Source: Rhodothermales bacterium | GTDB lineage: Bacteria > Bacteroidota > Rhodothermia > Rhodothermales > JANQRZ01 | Assembly: GCA_039944855.1 (NCBI GenBank) | Contig: JBDUXZ010000033.1 | Coordinates: forward strand, 1-64,000 | Reading direction: 5' to 3' | Length of the DNA stretch: 64,000 nt | Part shown: positions 7,545 through 17,674 of the stretch, one piece after another | Numbering within the stretch: position 1 is the stretch's first letter | Layout of the letters: each line of letters starts with the position of its first letter | Made by a program: the position numbers and the translations under genes | Notes under the pieces: model-generated | What the model saw: the letters and a program-made list of their open reading frames with translations, nothing else | The model's database searches: none | Told to the model about the DNA's origin: nothing

Positions 7545-9158
7545 ATGCCCTTCGTCCAGAACGCCCGCCAGTTCCTCGCCCGGCTCGCGCCGGGGCAGCA
7601 GGCTCTCCTCGCTCTCGTCCTCGTCGGCGGAATCGCCGTGCTCGGCGGCATCGCCTACTGGGCGAACCAGCCCGACTACGCCCTCCTCTTCGGTCGGCTC
7701 GAAGCGACTGATGCCAGCCGCGTCGTCGAGACGCTCCGCTCGGAGAACATCCCGTACAAGCTGGAGGAGAGCGGGACGGCCGTCTACGTCCCCCGCCAGC
7801 AGGTCTACGACCTCCGCCTCCGCTTCACCGGCGAGGGCCTCGTCTCCGACGGGCCCGTGGGCTACGAGCTCTTCGACGGCAACATGCTCGGGATGACGGA
7901 CTTCATGCAGAAGCTGAACTACAAGCGCGCGCTCGAAGGCGAGCTCGCGCGGACGATCGCGGAGATGCGGCAGGTGGCCCAGGCCCGCGTCCACCTCGTC
8001 CTCCCCGAGCGCAGCCCCTTCCGCGACCAGCAGACGAAGCCGAGCGCGAGCGTCGTCCTCCAGCTCGGCGGCAGCGGCTCGCTCGACCGAGGCCAGGTCG
8101 AGGGCGTCGCCTCGCTCGTCGCCGGCGCCATCGAGGGCATGGCCGTCGCCGACGTGACCGTCCTCGACACGCGCGGCACGCTCCTCTCCAACCCCGACGC
8201 CGGCAACGCCGACCTCACGCTCACCTCGAACCAGCTCCGCACGCAGCGCGCCGTCGAGGGCCACCTCACCGAGAGCGGGCAGTCCATGCTCGACCGGGTG
8301 CTCGGGCCGGGCAAGGCCGTCGTCCGCATCGCCGCATCGCTCGACTTCAGCCGGAACGTGCAGGAGACCGAGGCCATCGACCCCGAGAGCGCCACGGTCA
8401 TCAGCGAGGAGCGGCTCGAAGAGAACGCCGAGTTCGACAACTCGAACTCCACCGTCCGCAACTACGAGCTGTCACGGACGCGGGCGCGCTCGGAGAAGAG
8501 CGTCGGCGACATTCGCACCCTCACCATCTCCGTCATCCTCGACCACAAGCGGAACCCGATCCAGCCCGCCGCCGACACCGACGAGCCCGCGGCCGAGCCC
8601 GTCCCGTATACCGATCAAGAGCTGCGCGAGATCGAGGCCCTCGTCAAGAACGCCGTCGGGTTCAACCCCGAGCGCGGCGACCGCTTCGCCATCCACCAGG
8701 CCCAGTTCGACACGTCGATCGACGACCAGATCGTCGAGGAGCTGCGCGGGCACGAGAACGCCGAGCGGCTCCAGCTCTACCTCCGCTACGGGCTGATGGT
8801 GCTCGCGCTCCTCCTCGCGGCGTGGCTCATCCGCTCCGCCGTCCACCGCGTCTCCGACGCCGCCGCCTCCGACGACCCGCTCCAGCTCAAGCGGACCGAC
8901 GCCGCGCCCGTCCTCGGCCGCCACACGGCCGGTGCCCTCGCCGCCCAGTCGGCCCCTGCCCTGCCCGCCCCCGCCGAGCCCACCTTCGACGCCGACGACT
9001 TCTACACGAGCAAGCTCTCCGGCGAGGCGAAGGCCCGCCTGAAGGCGAAGGAGAAGATGTACGAGGAGACCAAGCAGCAGGTCATCAGCCAGCCCGAGGA
9101 GACGGCTGAGCTCCTCCGCGCCTGGCTCGTGCAGGACCAACCCGTCGCCGCCAACTAG
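7545..9158 (+). CDS. fliF: flagellar MS-ring protein FliF
   Basis: A 537-residue inner-membrane protein with two membrane spans (about residues 18-38 and 411-430) enclosing the periplasmic ring-building motifs, including a segment like YKRALEGELARTI near residue 125 and an RARVHLVLPERS-like block. The cytoplasmic C-terminal tail (about 480-537) is the FliG-binding region. FliF forms the base on which rod, switch and export gate assemble. Length is normal for the family. Confidence 0.95.
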   Translation: MPFVQNARQFLARLAPGQQALLALVLVGGIAVLGGIAYWANQPDYALLFGRLEATDASRVVETLRSENIPYKLEESGTAVYVPRQQVYDLRLRFTGEGLVSDGPVGYELFDGNMLGMTDFMQKLNYKRALEGELARTIAEMRQVAQARVHLVLPERSPFRDQQTKPSASVVLQLGGSGSLDRGQVEGVASLVAGAIEGMAVADVTVLDTRGTLLSNPDAGNADLTLTSNQLRTQRAVEGHLTESGQSMLDRVLGPGKAVVRIAASLDFSRNVQETEAIDPESATVISEERLEENAEFDNSNSTVRNYELSRTRARSEKSVGDIRTLTISVILDHKRNPIQPAADTDEPAAEPVPYTDQELREIEALVKNAVGFNPERGDRFAIHQAQFDTSIDDQIVEELRGHENAERLQLYLRYGLMVLALLLAAWLIRSAVHRVSDAAASDDPLQLKRTDAAPVLGRHTAGALAAQSAPALPAPAEPTFDADDFYTSKLSGEAKARLKAKEKMYEETKQQVISQPEETAELLRAWLVQDQPVAAN

Positions 9159-9166
9159 CCCCCGCC

Positions 9167-10228
9167 ATGACGCCGCCCCCCGCCCCGCCCGCTGCCCCGC
9201 CGCCCGCGCTCGAACCGGCGCAGCTCGATCCTGCCTCGCTGAGCGGTGCCCAGCGCTCCGCCGTCCTCCTCATCGCCCTCGGCGTGGAGGCCGCCAGCAA
9301 AGTGCTCCCCCTCCTCCCCGACGCCGACGTCGAGCGGATCTCCGTCGAGATCGCTCGCTTCCGCAACGTCTCCAGCGAGGTCGTGGAAGCCGTGCTGATG
9401 ACGTACCGCGACGCCACGTTCGGCTCGAACCACCTCGTGCAGGGCGGGAAGACCGTCGCCCGCGAGATGCTCCTCAACGCGCTCGGGACCGAGCGGGCCG
9501 ACCAAGTGATGATGAAGGTGCAGGCCGCCACGGCGATGTCCGCCTTCCAGCTCCTCCAGACCGTCACGACCGAGCAGATCGTCCGCTTCATCCGGAACGA
9601 GCACCCGCAGACGGCCGCCCTCATCCTCGACCGGATGACGCCGCGCCGCGCCAGCGAGGTCCTCGCCGTGCTCGACCACGACTTTCAGAGCGAGGTGGTC
9701 TACCGGCTCGCCACGATGAGCGAGGCCGCGCCCGAGTTGCTGCAAGAGGTCGAGGACGTGATCCGGCAGGAGCTCGGGCCCGTCTTCGGCGGAGCCACGG
9801 CGCAGGGCGGCGTCGAGAAGGTGGCCGCCATCCTCAACAGCGCGGGGCGCTCCACCGGCACCACGATCATGGAGAGCCTCCGCGAGCGCTCGCCCGACCT
9901 CGCCGGCAGCATCAAGAGCTTCATGTTCGTCTTCGACGACCTCATCACGGTCTCGGGCCGCGACCTCCAGCGCCTCCTCACGGGCGTCGACCAGAAGGAC
10001 CTCGCGCTCGCGCTCAAGGGCGCCTCGGACGAGCTCAAAGCCAAAGTCCTCGAGAACGTCAGCGACCGCGTCCGCGAGTCGATCGTCGAGGAAATCGAGC
10101 TGCTCGGGCCCGTCCGCGTCACGGACGTGGAAGAGGCGCAGCAGCGCATCGTCGAGGTCGCACAGGACCTCGAGGAACGCGAGGAGATCGCCCTCTCCGC
10201 GCAGCCGGCCGAGGAGGTGCTGCTCTAA
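9167..10228 (+). CDS. fliG: flagellar motor switch protein FliG
   Basis: A 353-residue cytoplasmic switch protein. The N-terminal FliF-binding domain, the middle EHPQTAALIL motif near residue 145 and the C-terminal charged torque helix region (DLQRLLTGVDQKDLALALK) are all present. FliG meets the MotA stator and sets rotation direction with FliM and FliN. It is 8 bp after fliF and 3 bp before fliH. Confidence 0.95.
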   Translation: MTPPPAPPAAPPPALEPAQLDPASLSGAQRSAVLLIALGVEAASKVLPLLPDADVERISVEIARFRNVSSEVVEAVLMTYRDATFGSNHLVQGGKTVAREMLLNALGTERADQVMMKVQAATAMSAFQLLQTVTTEQIVRFIRNEHPQTAALILDRMTPRRASEVLAVLDHDFQSEVVYRLATMSEAAPELLQEVEDVIRQELGPVFGGATAQGGVEKVAAILNSAGRSTGTTIMESLRERSPDLAGSIKSFMFVFDDLITVSGRDLQRLLTGVDQKDLALALKGASDELKAKVLENVSDRVRESIVEEIELLGPVRVTDVEEAQQRIVEVAQDLEEREEIALSAQPAEEVLL

Positions 10229-10231
10229 CCG

Positions 10232-11014
10232 ATGACCGTCCTCAAACACCTCGCTCCCCCCGCCGCGCCTGCGTCCGAGCCCGCGGCCGAGCCGCTCCGC
10301 CACCGCGGCGTGCTGCGGAGCGCCCACGCCCGCCGCGCCTCCCGCCCGTTCGAGGTCCAGGCGAACTGGGCGCCGGACTTCCCCGTCGCGCCCGACGCCG
10401 AAGCGGAGCCCGAGCCCGAGCCCGGTCTCGACGACCTCCGCGCCGCGTGGGAGACCGAGGCCCAGCAGCGGCTCGACGCGGCCGTGGCAGCCGCCCGCGA
10501 AGCCGCCTTCGCCGAGGGCCACGCCGTCGGCCGCGAAGCCGTCCTCGCGGAGACCGCCGCCGCCGCCGAAGCCGCGTACGCCACGGCCGCCGCCGGCCTC
10601 GACCAACTCCACGCCGACTGGTCCGACCACCTCCACCGCATCGAGCCCCTGCTCGTCCAACTCGCGCTGGACGCGACCGAGTTGCTGCTCGGCTCCGGTC
10701 TCCCCGACGCCGTCCGCGACGCGACGACCGAGGCCCTCACGGCCGCCGTCGAGCAGCTCGCCGCCGACGCCCCCCTCACCGTCGCGACGCACCCCGTCGA
10801 CTACCTCCACCTGCAGGAGGGCGGCTTCGTGGAGCACCTCGCCGCGAGCCACCCCGGCCTCCGCTGGACGCCGAACCCCGCGCTCGCCGAAGGCGACTGG
10901 GTCGTCGAGTCGCCGAAGGCGGCCGTCCGCCGGATCCGGTCCGAGATGCTGCGCCACCTCCACGACCGCCTCGGTCTCCACGCCGACGACGGCACCGACG
11001 AGGAGGACGTGTAA
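10232..11014 (+). CDS. fliH: flagellar assembly protein FliH
   Basis: A 260-residue helical protein with an Ala/Glu-rich coiled-coil region (about 70-140) and a C-terminal domain similar to the peripheral-stalk-like part of FliH/YscL. FliH binds and restrains the FliI ATPase and links it to FliN at the C-ring. Assignment rests on this composition and on strict placement between fliG and fliI. Confidence 0.85.
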   Translation: MTVLKHLAPPAAPASEPAAEPLRHRGVLRSAHARRASRPFEVQANWAPDFPVAPDAEAEPEPEPGLDDLRAAWETEAQQRLDAAVAAAREAAFAEGHAVGREAVLAETAAAAEAAYATAAAGLDQLHADWSDHLHRIEPLLVQLALDATELLLGSGLPDAVRDATTEALTAAVEQLAADAPLTVATHPVDYLHLQEGGFVEHLAASHPGLRWTPNPALAEGDWVVESPKAAVRRIRSEMLRHLHDRLGLHADDGTDEEDV

Positions 11015-11017
11015 CCC

Positions 11018-12349
11018 ATGTCCTTCGTCGCCCACACCCTCCAGCAGCTCCACGCCATCCCCACCGGGCCGGTCGTCTACGGGAAAGTGCAGGCCGTCGT
11101 CGGTCTCCTCATCGAGGCGAGCGGGCTCGACGCCGCCGTCGGCGAGCTGTGCTACATCCACGAGCGCGTGGGCGGGCGCCGGCTCAAGGCCGAGGTCGTC
11201 GGCGTGCGCAGCGGGACGACGGTCCTGATGCCGCTCGAAGAGACGCACGGGCTCCGGGCCGGCTGCCTCATCGAGTGCTCACGCCTGCCGCTGACGGTCC
11301 GCGTCGGCCAGGCCCTCCTCGGCCGCGTGATCGACGCGAACGGCCGCCCGCTCGACGGGAAGGGTCCGCTCGCGCTCATGGCTGAGCAGCCCGTCCACCG
11401 CGAGCCGCCGTCCCCGCTCGACCGGCAGACCATCCACGAGCCACTCGCGACCGGCGTCCGCGCGATCGACGCCTTCCTCACGATCGGGAAGGGGCAGCGG
11501 ATCGGGATCTTCGCCGGCTCCGGCGTCGGCAAAAGCACGCTCCTCGGGATGATCGCCCGCGAGGCCAAGGCCGACGTCAACGTGATCGCCCTCATCGGCG
11601 AGCGCGGGCGCGAGGTGCGCGAGTTCATCGACGACAACCTCGGCGAGGAGGACCTCGCCCGCTCCGTCGTCATCGCCGTCACCGGCGACCAGGCGGCGAT
11701 GAGCCGCGTGAAGGGCGCGAGCGTCGCCCTCGCCGTGGCCGAACACTTCCGCGACGAGGGGAAAGACGTGCTCCTCATGATGGACTCCGTGACGCGCGTG
11801 GCGATGGCGCAGCGCGAGATCGGCCTCGCCGTGGGCGAGCCGCCGACGACGCGCGGCTACACCCCGAGTGTGTTCGCCCTCCTCCCGCGCCTGCTCGAAC
11901 GGGCCGGGCCGGGCGCCACCGGCACCATCACCGGCATCTTCACCGTGCTCGTCGACGGCGACGACATGAACGAGCCCATCGGCGACGCCGCGCGCGGCAT
12001 CCTCGACGGCCACATCGTCCTCTCGCGCAAGCTCGCCCACGCCAACCACTTCCCGGCCATCGATGTGCCCGGCAGCGTGAGCCGCGTGATGAACCGCGTG
12101 GCCTCGGCCGAGGCGCTCGCCGCCGCCGACGAGGCGCGCCGCCTGCTCGGCGCCCACCGCAAGGTCGAGGACCTCCTGCGGATCGGGGCCTACGAGCGCG
12201 GGCAGGACCCGCTCACCGACCGCGCCCTCGCCGCCCACGGCGCCCTCACCGAGTTCCTCCAGCAGGGCGTCCACGAGCCCATCGATCCCGACCCTGTCGG
12301 CACGCTCCGCGCGCTCCTCGCCACGATTCCGACGCCGCCCACCCGCTAG
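11018..12349 (+). CDS. fliI: flagellum-specific ATPase FliI
   Basis: A 443-residue F1-beta-like ATPase with Walker A GSGVGKST near residue 167, an IALIGERGREV block, Walker B LLMMDSVTR and an RGYTPSVFALLPRLLERAG-type segment that is diagnostic of FliI/SctN. It powers unfolding and docking of substrates at the flagellar export gate. It ends the flgB-fliI run, and a sigma54-like box begins 9 bp later for fliJ. Confidence 0.95.
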   Translation: MSFVAHTLQQLHAIPTGPVVYGKVQAVVGLLIEASGLDAAVGELCYIHERVGGRRLKAEVVGVRSGTTVLMPLEETHGLRAGCLIECSRLPLTVRVGQALLGRVIDANGRPLDGKGPLALMAEQPVHREPPSPLDRQTIHEPLATGVRAIDAFLTIGKGQRIGIFAGSGVGKSTLLGMIAREAKADVNVIALIGERGREVREFIDDNLGEEDLARSVVIAVTGDQAAMSRVKGASVALAVAEHFRDEGKDVLLMMDSVTRVAMAQREIGLAVGEPPTTRGYTPSVFALLPRLLERAGPGATGTITGIFTVLVDGDDMNEPIGDAARGILDGHIVLSRKLAHANHFPAIDVPGSVSRVMNRVASAEALAAADEARRLLGAHRKVEDLLRIGAYERGQDPLTDRALAAHGALTEFLQQGVHEPIDPDPVGTLRALLATIPTPPTR

Positions 12350-12358
12350 CGCGCGGTT

Positions 12359-12374
12359 TGGCCGACTCCTTGCA
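12359..12374 (+). promoter_or_regulatory. candidate sigma54 promoter for the fliJ operon
   Basis: TGGCCGACTCCTTGCA has the invariant GG (12360-12361) and GC (12372-12373) separated by exactly 10 bp, and a perfect TTGCA -12. It lies in the 75-bp gap between fliI and fliJ, about 50 nt before the fliJ ATG. It is the best sigma54 match in the window at the -12 element. Confidence 0.6.
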
Positions 12375-12424
12375 TTCCTCCCGACACGCCTCCTTCCCCC
12401 ACGTATTCGCCCGCTAGAGCCCGC

Positions 12425-12880
12425 ATGTCTGGAAAGAAATTCCGATTCTCCTTGCACGATGTGTTAGAACTGCGCCGCCACCAGGCCGAGCGCGCCGAGC
12501 AGGACCTCGCGCGCGCCTATCGGGACCGGCAGGCGCAGGAATCCGCGCTCGAAGCCGCCGAGCGTCGCCTCCACGAACTCGCCCACCGCACGCCGACCTC
12601 CGGCGTCGCCGACCTCGTCTCGCTGCGCCAGCTTGCCGCCTACCGGCTCGACGCGCAGCGGGCCGCGCAGGCCGAGGCCCAGACGCTGGAGCGGCTCCGC
12701 CGCGAGGAGGCGCAGGCGAAGCGCGCGCTCGTCCTCAAGCGCCGGCCTGAGGAAGCGCTCGCCATCCTCCGCGACGACGAGCACTCCGCCCACCGCAAAG
12801 CAGCCGACGACGCCGAGTCGGCGTTCCTCGACGAGCAGGCCGTGGTCGCCCACTGCCGTAAGCAGCGCGAGGCGGCCTGA
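12425..12880 (+). CDS. fliJ: flagellar export chaperone-escort FliJ
   Basis: A 151-residue, almost entirely coiled-coil protein (FRFSLHDVLELRRHQAERAE start, then continuous Arg/Glu/Ala heptads) of the FliJ/YscO type. FliJ forms the stalk-like shaft of the FliI hexamer and recycles export chaperones. It begins 75 bp after fliI behind its own candidate sigma54 promoter, and its stop overlaps the next ATG by one base. Confidence 0.88.
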   Translation: MSGKKFRFSLHDVLELRRHQAERAEQDLARAYRDRQAQESALEAAERRLHELAHRTPTSGVADLVSLRQLAAYRLDAQRAAQAEAQTLERLRREEAQAKRALVLKRRPEEALAILRDDEHSAHRKAADDAESAFLDEQAVVAHCRKQREAA

Positions 12881-13440
12881 TGAAGCAGGTGATTCTCCCC
12901 GCCGTACTCGCCCTCGTCTGCTTCGCCGCGAGCCTCGTCGGCACCTACGCCGTCGTGCCGAAGCCCGCGCCGGAAGATGCCGCCGCCGACAGCCTCGCCG
13001 TGGCGGAGGCCGAGGCCAAGCCCCGCTCGACGATCAGGAATGCCGACGCGCCGGCCGTGTTCGACGCCGCGCTTCAGGACTCCCTCAGCGTCCTCCGCCG
13101 CGAGCTCGACGACGCCCGCCGCGAGCTCGAGACCGCTGGCACACCGCCCGTCGACCGGCAGGCCGAGGCGCAGGCGCTGAGCGGCACGCTGAGCAAGCTC
13201 GAAGACGCCGAGCTCCGCGCCATCCTCACCCGGCTCGATCTCGAAGTCGTCGAGATGCTCTACGCCGCCTCGTCGGCGCGGAACCGGACGCGGCTGCTCC
13301 AGGCCCTCCCGTCGGACCGCGCCGCGCGCTTCGTCCGCTACCTCACGACGGGGTCCGCCGGGGACGACGCGCCCGCACCCGTCGCCGAGAGCCCCGTTTC
13401 GGAAGCCGCTCCCGCGACGCCGACAGAGACCCAGGGCTGA
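12880..13440 (+). CDS. motE: MotE-like membrane protein (MgtE N-domain-like)
   Basis: A 186-residue protein with one N-terminal membrane anchor (about 5-27), a coiled-coil region (about 68-105) and a C-terminal helical MgtE-N-like domain (about 107-157, LEDAELRAILTRLDLEVVEML). This is the architecture of MotE, the periplasmic chaperone that sits after fliJ in many non-enteric operons and helps MotC and stator assembly. It may serve the motA/motB stator encoded 4 kb downstream. Name given by architecture and position. Confidence 0.7.
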   Translation: MKQVILPAVLALVCFAASLVGTYAVVPKPAPEDAAADSLAVAEAEAKPRSTIRNADAPAVFDAALQDSLSVLRRELDDARRELETAGTPPVDRQAEAQALSGTLSKLEDAELRAILTRLDLEVVEMLYAASSARNRTRLLQALPSDRAARFVRYLTTGSAGDDAPAPVAESPVSEAAPATPTETQG

Positions 13441-13441
13441 C

Positions 13442-14977
13442 ATGACGCCATTCCTCGCCACCCTCACGCCGCTCGTTCCGGCCCCCGACGTCGACCTCCG
13501 CCCCGGCGGCGGTATGCCCGAATTGGACGGAGCGGCGTTCGCGACGCTGCTGAATGGAGCGCTGCTGCATTCGGCTGCCGCCGAGGGCGCGGTTGCAGCC
13601 GAGGGTGAGGGGGACGTGCCCGTCGGGGCCGCGCTCACCCAAGAGGTGGCTGCCGAGACCGAGCATGCCGCAGAGGAGAGCGAGAGCACGGAAACAGAGG
13701 AGGCCGAGCACAGCACGCAGACCGCCGATCGGGCGTCCGCTGCGGTTTCCATCCCCCTCGCGCCCACCGTAGCGACGCCTCTGGTTTCCGCTTCCGAAAC
13801 CGGCGAAATGGCTCCGCCCGCGATGTCCCCTCCGAGTCGTCCTGCGCCAGCGCTGCCGGTCCCTTCGGCCGACGCCCCGCCGTCCACGCCTTCGGCTTCG
13901 GCCGCCACATCGGGCGCATCGGAACAGACCCTCGCTCCTCCCTCCTCTCCCGATGCCCCCGCCGAAGCGCCGGTGCGTACGACCGGCAGCGGGGAAGCTG
14001 TAGAACCCGCCGCGAGCGACTTGACGGCCGAAGGCTCCTCGCCCCCGGTCGATGCTTCGATGGTGGACCCCGCACATCCGGTCAAGGCAGCGTCCTCGCC
14101 CCTACCGCCGACGACGTTCGCGCCGATGCCCGACGCCACGGCGCCTTCGCTCGACGCTGAGGCCCAGCCCTTCGAGTCGACGCCGCCGACGGATCTGTCT
14201 GAGCCCGCGAGCCCGCTCGACTCGACGGCGCTCGACCCGATCGCACCCGACCCGACGGCGCTTCCGGCTGACTCCGTCGAGGTGGCTCCCGAACCCGTTG
14301 GGGACGATGCCTCCACCGAGCCCACGGCTCCGTCTGCGGACGACGCGGAGCCGGCGGCGGCCCAGCAGCAGGAAGGGTCGTTCGAGGGCGACGGCCAGAG
14401 CCCGCAGGATCAGCCGACGGACGAACGGTTGCTATCCGTCGACCGCACGGCCACGACCCCTGATCAGGTCGAGGGCGACCCATCGATCCCACCGATGAGC
14501 GAGGCGGCCGACGGTCCCGCAGCGTCGGCGCGCGCCGAGACGCCGCCGTCGCTCCAGCGCACGCTTCCCGTGGCGTGGCTCCGCGCCGTGCTCGACCAGC
14601 CGCTCCGCGGCCTCCCACCCGGCGCAGCAGCGCAGTCGCTCCAAATCCGACTCGACGACGGCGAAGGCACCCTCACGATCGAGACGCACCGGGACAACGA
14701 CCGCGTCAGCGTGTCCGTCGCCTTCAGTGACGGGCACCTCCGCAGCCTCGCCTCCGCCAGCGCCGACCGCATCCACGCCGTGCTACAAGAGCACTTCGGC
14801 GCGAGCGTCGACCTCTCGCTCACGAGCGACGGCTCCGACGATGCCCCGTCTGACGGCCGCAATGACCGGGGCTTCTCCCGTTCCGTGCCCCGCGCCGACC
14901 TCGCGGCTCCCGCCCGCACCACCGCTTCTCCCTCACGCGCCCGCCTCAGCGGGGGCCGACACGAATGGGTCGGCTAG
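13442..14977 (+). CDS. fliK: flagellar hook-length control protein FliK
   Basis: A 511-residue protein with a very long Pro/Ala/Ser/Glu-rich disordered N-terminal ruler (about 20-370) and a compact C-terminal hook domain (about 377-470, [15 protein letters not shown] start, [16 protein letters not shown] core). FliK measures hook length during secretion and switches export specificity at FlhB. The unusual composition is normal for FliK. flgD and flgE follow. Confidence 0.88.
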   Translation: MTPFLATLTPLVPAPDVDLRPGGGMPELDGAAFATLLNGALLHSAAAEGAVAAEGEGDVPVGAALTQEVAAETEHAAEESESTETEEAEHSTQTADRASAAVSIPLAPTVATPLVSASETGEMAPPAMSPPSRPAPALPVPSADAPPSTPSASAATSGASEQTLAPPSSPDAPAEAPVRTTGSGEAVEPAASDLTAEGSSPPVDASMVDPAHPVKAASSPLPPTTFAPMPDATAPSLDAEAQPFESTPPTDLSEPASPLDSTALDPIAPDPTALPADSVEVAPEPVGDDASTEPTAPSADDAEPAAAQQQEGSFEGDGQSPQDQPTDERLLSVDRTATTPDQVEGDPSIPPMSEAADGPAASARAETPPSLQRTLPVAWLRAVLDQPLRGLPPGAAAQSLQIRLDDGEGTLTIETHRDNDRVSVSVAFSDGHLRSLASASADRIHAVLQEHFGASVDLSLTSDGSDDAPSDGRNDRGFSRSVPRADLAAPARTTASPSRARLSGGRHEWVG

Positions 14978-15000
14978 CCCCGCCCTCAACCCGCACGCCC

Positions 15001-15738
15001 ATGGAGATCACCTCGCTCACACCCGCCGCCGACACCCCGGCCGGCCCGACCACGCCGCCGACCACGTTCGGCGACCCGTCGCTCGGGAAGGACGAGTTCC
15101 TCAACCTGCTCGTCGCCCAGCTTCGAAACCAAGACCCGCTGAACCCGCAGGAGGGGCACGAATTCGTCGCCCAGCTCGCGCAGTTCTCGTCCGTCGAGCA
15201 GCTCGCCAACATCAGCTCGACGCTCAACACGCACTCCGGCCAGCTCGCCGCGCTCGCCGAGGGGATGTCCGCTTCGGCCGCGCAGCAGGCCGCGCTCGCG
15301 GGCACGCTCACGAGCGGGATGAACCTCAGCACGGCCTCCGCGCTGATCGGGCAGACCGTCGAGGTCGCCGGCAACGAGCTCGGGTGGAACGGGTCGGACC
15401 CGGCCGCCTTCGGGTTCGAGCTCGCAGACTCCGCCGCCGACGTCGAAGTCACCGTCCGCGATGCCGAGGGCAACGTCGTCCGCACGTTCGCGCTCGGCGG
15501 GCAGGGCGAGGGCGCGCACAACCTGACGTGGGACGGCCGCGACGGCGACGGCGCCCCGCTCCCCGAAGGCGACTACACCTTCGAGGTCAGCGCCCAGAAC
15601 GCGGACGGCGACGACGTGGCCGCGACGAGCTACATCCGTGGCACCGTGGACCGCATCACCATCGAGAGCGGCGGCGTGTCGCTCTGGTTCGGCGGCCGGT
15701 CCGTCCCGCTCAGCGACCTCCGCAGCATCGTTTCCTGA
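15001..15738 (+). CDS. flgD: flagellar hook scaffolding protein FlgD
   Basis: A 245-residue protein with the FlgD N-terminal block ([19 protein letters not shown] near residues 28-46, then [14 protein letters not shown]) and a C-terminal Fn3/tudor-like pair of beta domains (FlgD Ig-like, [14 protein letters not shown]). FlgD caps the growing hook. The ATG at 15001 is preferred over an upstream in-frame start at 14965 that would overlap fliK. Confidence 0.93.
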   Translation: MEITSLTPAADTPAGPTTPPTTFGDPSLGKDEFLNLLVAQLRNQDPLNPQEGHEFVAQLAQFSSVEQLANISSTLNTHSGQLAALAEGMSASAAQQAALAGTLTSGMNLSTASALIGQTVEVAGNELGWNGSDPAAFGFELADSAADVEVTVRDAEGNVVRTFALGGQGEGAHNLTWDGRDGDGAPLPEGDYTFEVSAQNADGDDVAATSYIRGTVDRITIESGGVSLWFGGRSVPLSDLRSIVS

Positions 15739-15769
15739 TTCTCACTCCATCCACCCAACGCTTACGCCC

Positions 15770-16165
15770 ATGAACGTTCGCCAGCTCGCGGCTCGCGTGG
15801 AAGGCCCCGGCAACGCCGGGCTCGCTCCGCCTGCCTCGCGGGCGCCCGACGCGCCGGGATCCGCCTTCGCCGACGCGCTCCGGCACGCCGAGCGGGGCGC
15901 GCCCCCCGACGACGGGATCACGCTCTCCGCGCATGCCGAGCGCCGCATCGAAGCCCGCGGCATCTCGCTCGACGCGGCCGAGCGCCAGTCCCTCGCCGAC
16001 GCCGTCCGGCTCCTCGACGCGAAGGGCGCCCGCGAGGCGCTCCTCCTCCGCGCCGACGCCGCCTTCGTCGTCAGCGTCCCCTCGCGCACCGTCGTCACGG
16101 CGGTCAGCACCGACGAGATGCGCGACCGCGCCTTCACCCAGATCGACAGCGCCTTCGTGCTCTAG
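15770..16165 (+). CDS. flagellar operon protein, TIGR02530-like
   Basis: A 131-residue protein encoded between flgD and flgE, exactly where the small 'flagellar operon protein' of the TIGR02530 family is found. The core ITLSAHAERRIEARGISLD, the following ADAVRLLDAKGAREALLL region and the TVVTAVSTDEM segment match that family as I recall it. The role is not established; it may act in hook assembly. The start at 15770 is the first ATG after flgD. Confidence 0.75.
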   Translation: MNVRQLAARVEGPGNAGLAPPASRAPDAPGSAFADALRHAERGAPPDDGITLSAHAERRIEARGISLDAAERQSLADAVRLLDAKGAREALLLRADAAFVVSVPSRTVVTAVSTDEMRDRAFTQIDSAFVL

Positions 16166-16312
16166 CTCCACCCAGTTCACGCTCCACCCCTTCACGCTCG
16201 ACCCTTACCTCCCAACCACCCCGGCAGGACCCGCCCTCCGACGCTTCCGCGCGGAACAGGGACGCCGGACCGCGACCGACCGACGGACGTCGCGGACCAC
16301 CCCCCACACACC

Positions 16313-17560
16313 ATGATTCGCTCCCTCCGCACCGGCGTCCTCGGCCTTCGCAGCCATCAGTTCCGCATGGACGTCATCGGTAACAACATCGCCAACGTCA
16401 ACACCGTCGGCTTCCGGCGCAGCCGCGTCGCCTTCCACGACATGCTCGGGCAGAAGATGCTCGGCATCGGGCAGACGATCGGCGGCGCGAGCATCGGCAA
16501 CGGCGCGACGGTCGGCTCGATTGACCAGGCCTGGAGCCAGGGCTCGTTCGAGTACACCAACCTCGCCACCGACCTCGCCCTCGGCGGCGACGGCTTCTTC
16601 GTTGTCCGCGGCGCCGAAGGCAACGCGCTCACCCGCAGCGGCAACTTCCAGTTCAACGCCGACGGCCAGCTCGTCACCTCGAACGGGATGAACGTGCAGG
16701 GCTGGGCCTACAACCCCGACGGCACCATCAACACCGGCGCCCTCCAGGACGTCCAGATCGCGCTCGACGCGACGGCCCCGCCGGAGGAGACGGGGAACGT
16801 CACGCTCGGCGGCAACCTCTCGGCCGACCTCGTCCCGAACGAGGACGGCAGCGAGGCCACGATGTCGACCGTCGTCTACGACGCCCAGGGCCAGCCGCAC
16901 ACGCTCGTGCTCACCTTCGGCATGACCGACGCCGACACGTGGACGCTGACCACGGCCCAGATCGCCGGCGACCCCGACGCCGAGCCGCCCGTCCCCGCCA
17001 CCGACCTCACCGGCTCGGGCATCGAGCTCGACTTCGACATCGACGGCAACATCATCGGGCCCGACCCGGCGACGATCGACCTCAGCGGCGTCTTCCCCGG
17101 CAGCAACGGCGACGACCTCGCGATCACGCTCGACATCGGCAACCTCACGCAGTACGGCGGCTCCTCCACGGCGAACGTGAACGCCCAGGACGGGCAGGCC
17201 GCCGGCCGGCTCATCGGCTACGGCATCGACCCCTCGGGCTCGCTCGTGCTCAGCTTCTCGAACGGGGAGCAGCGCGCGATTGCCCAGCTCGCGATCGGAA
17301 CCGTGGCGAACCCGAACGGGCTGGAGCAGCTCGGCGACAACTTCTACGGGCTCACGGCCGGCGCCGGCGACCTCGTCCTCGGCCGCGCCGGGGAGGAGAT
17401 CAACACGGCGGTGATCTCGGGCGCGCTCGAGACGAGCAACGTGGACCTCGCCGCCGAGTTCACGGACATGATCGTGACGCAGCGGGGCTACCAGGCCTCG
17501 GCCCGCGTCATCACCACGTCGGACGAGATGCTGCAGGAGGTGGTGCAGCTGAAGCGGTAG
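16313..17560 (+). CDS. flgE: flagellar hook protein FlgE
   Basis: A 415-residue hook protein with the N-terminal rod/hook signature (NNIANVNTVGFRRSR near 23-37), FlgE D1/D2 beta domains in the middle and the C-terminal axial helix (ETSNVDLAAEFTDMI, then QRGYQASARV). It polymerises into the hook outside the outer membrane under the FlgD cap. A 147-bp spacer of Pro/Arg-codon-like low-information sequence separates it from the preceding gene. A strong hairpin follows. Confidence 0.95.
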   Translation: MIRSLRTGVLGLRSHQFRMDVIGNNIANVNTVGFRRSRVAFHDMLGQKMLGIGQTIGGASIGNGATVGSIDQAWSQGSFEYTNLATDLALGGDGFFVVRGAEGNALTRSGNFQFNADGQLVTSNGMNVQGWAYNPDGTINTGALQDVQIALDATAPPEETGNVTLGGNLSADLVPNEDGSEATMSTVVYDAQGQPHTLVLTFGMTDADTWTLTTAQIAGDPDAEPPVPATDLTGSGIELDFDIDGNIIGPDPATIDLSGVFPGSNGDDLAITLDIGNLTQYGGSSTANVNAQDGQAAGRLIGYGIDPSGSLVLSFSNGEQRAIAQLAIGTVANPNGLEQLGDNFYGLTAGAGDLVLGRAGEEINTAVISGALETSNVDLAAEFTDMIVTQRGYQASARVITTSDEMLQEVVQLKR

Positions 17561-17612
17561 GCTCGGCGGCCCTCCGCTGACGCCCGCCCCTCCCGCCTCG
17601 TCCGGCGGTTTC

Positions 17613-17647
17613 CGAAGCCCCGCGCCGCTCGCCGGCGCGGGGCTTCG
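17613..17647 (+). terminator. terminator after flgE
   Basis: A 14-bp stem (CGAAGCCCCGCGCC with its exact complement) and a 7-nt loop, 52 bp after the flgE stop. It closes the fliJ-flgE transcription unit before the motA promoter. There is no long T-run. Confidence 0.7.
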
Positions 17648-17674
17648 TGCGTCGGGGAAAATCCGCCGGCCCGC

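Noticed and set aside
9155-11248. A leftward open frame of about 700 codons opposite fliG and fliH
   Set aside because: Antisense shadow of highly conserved flagellar genes with no recognisable domain.
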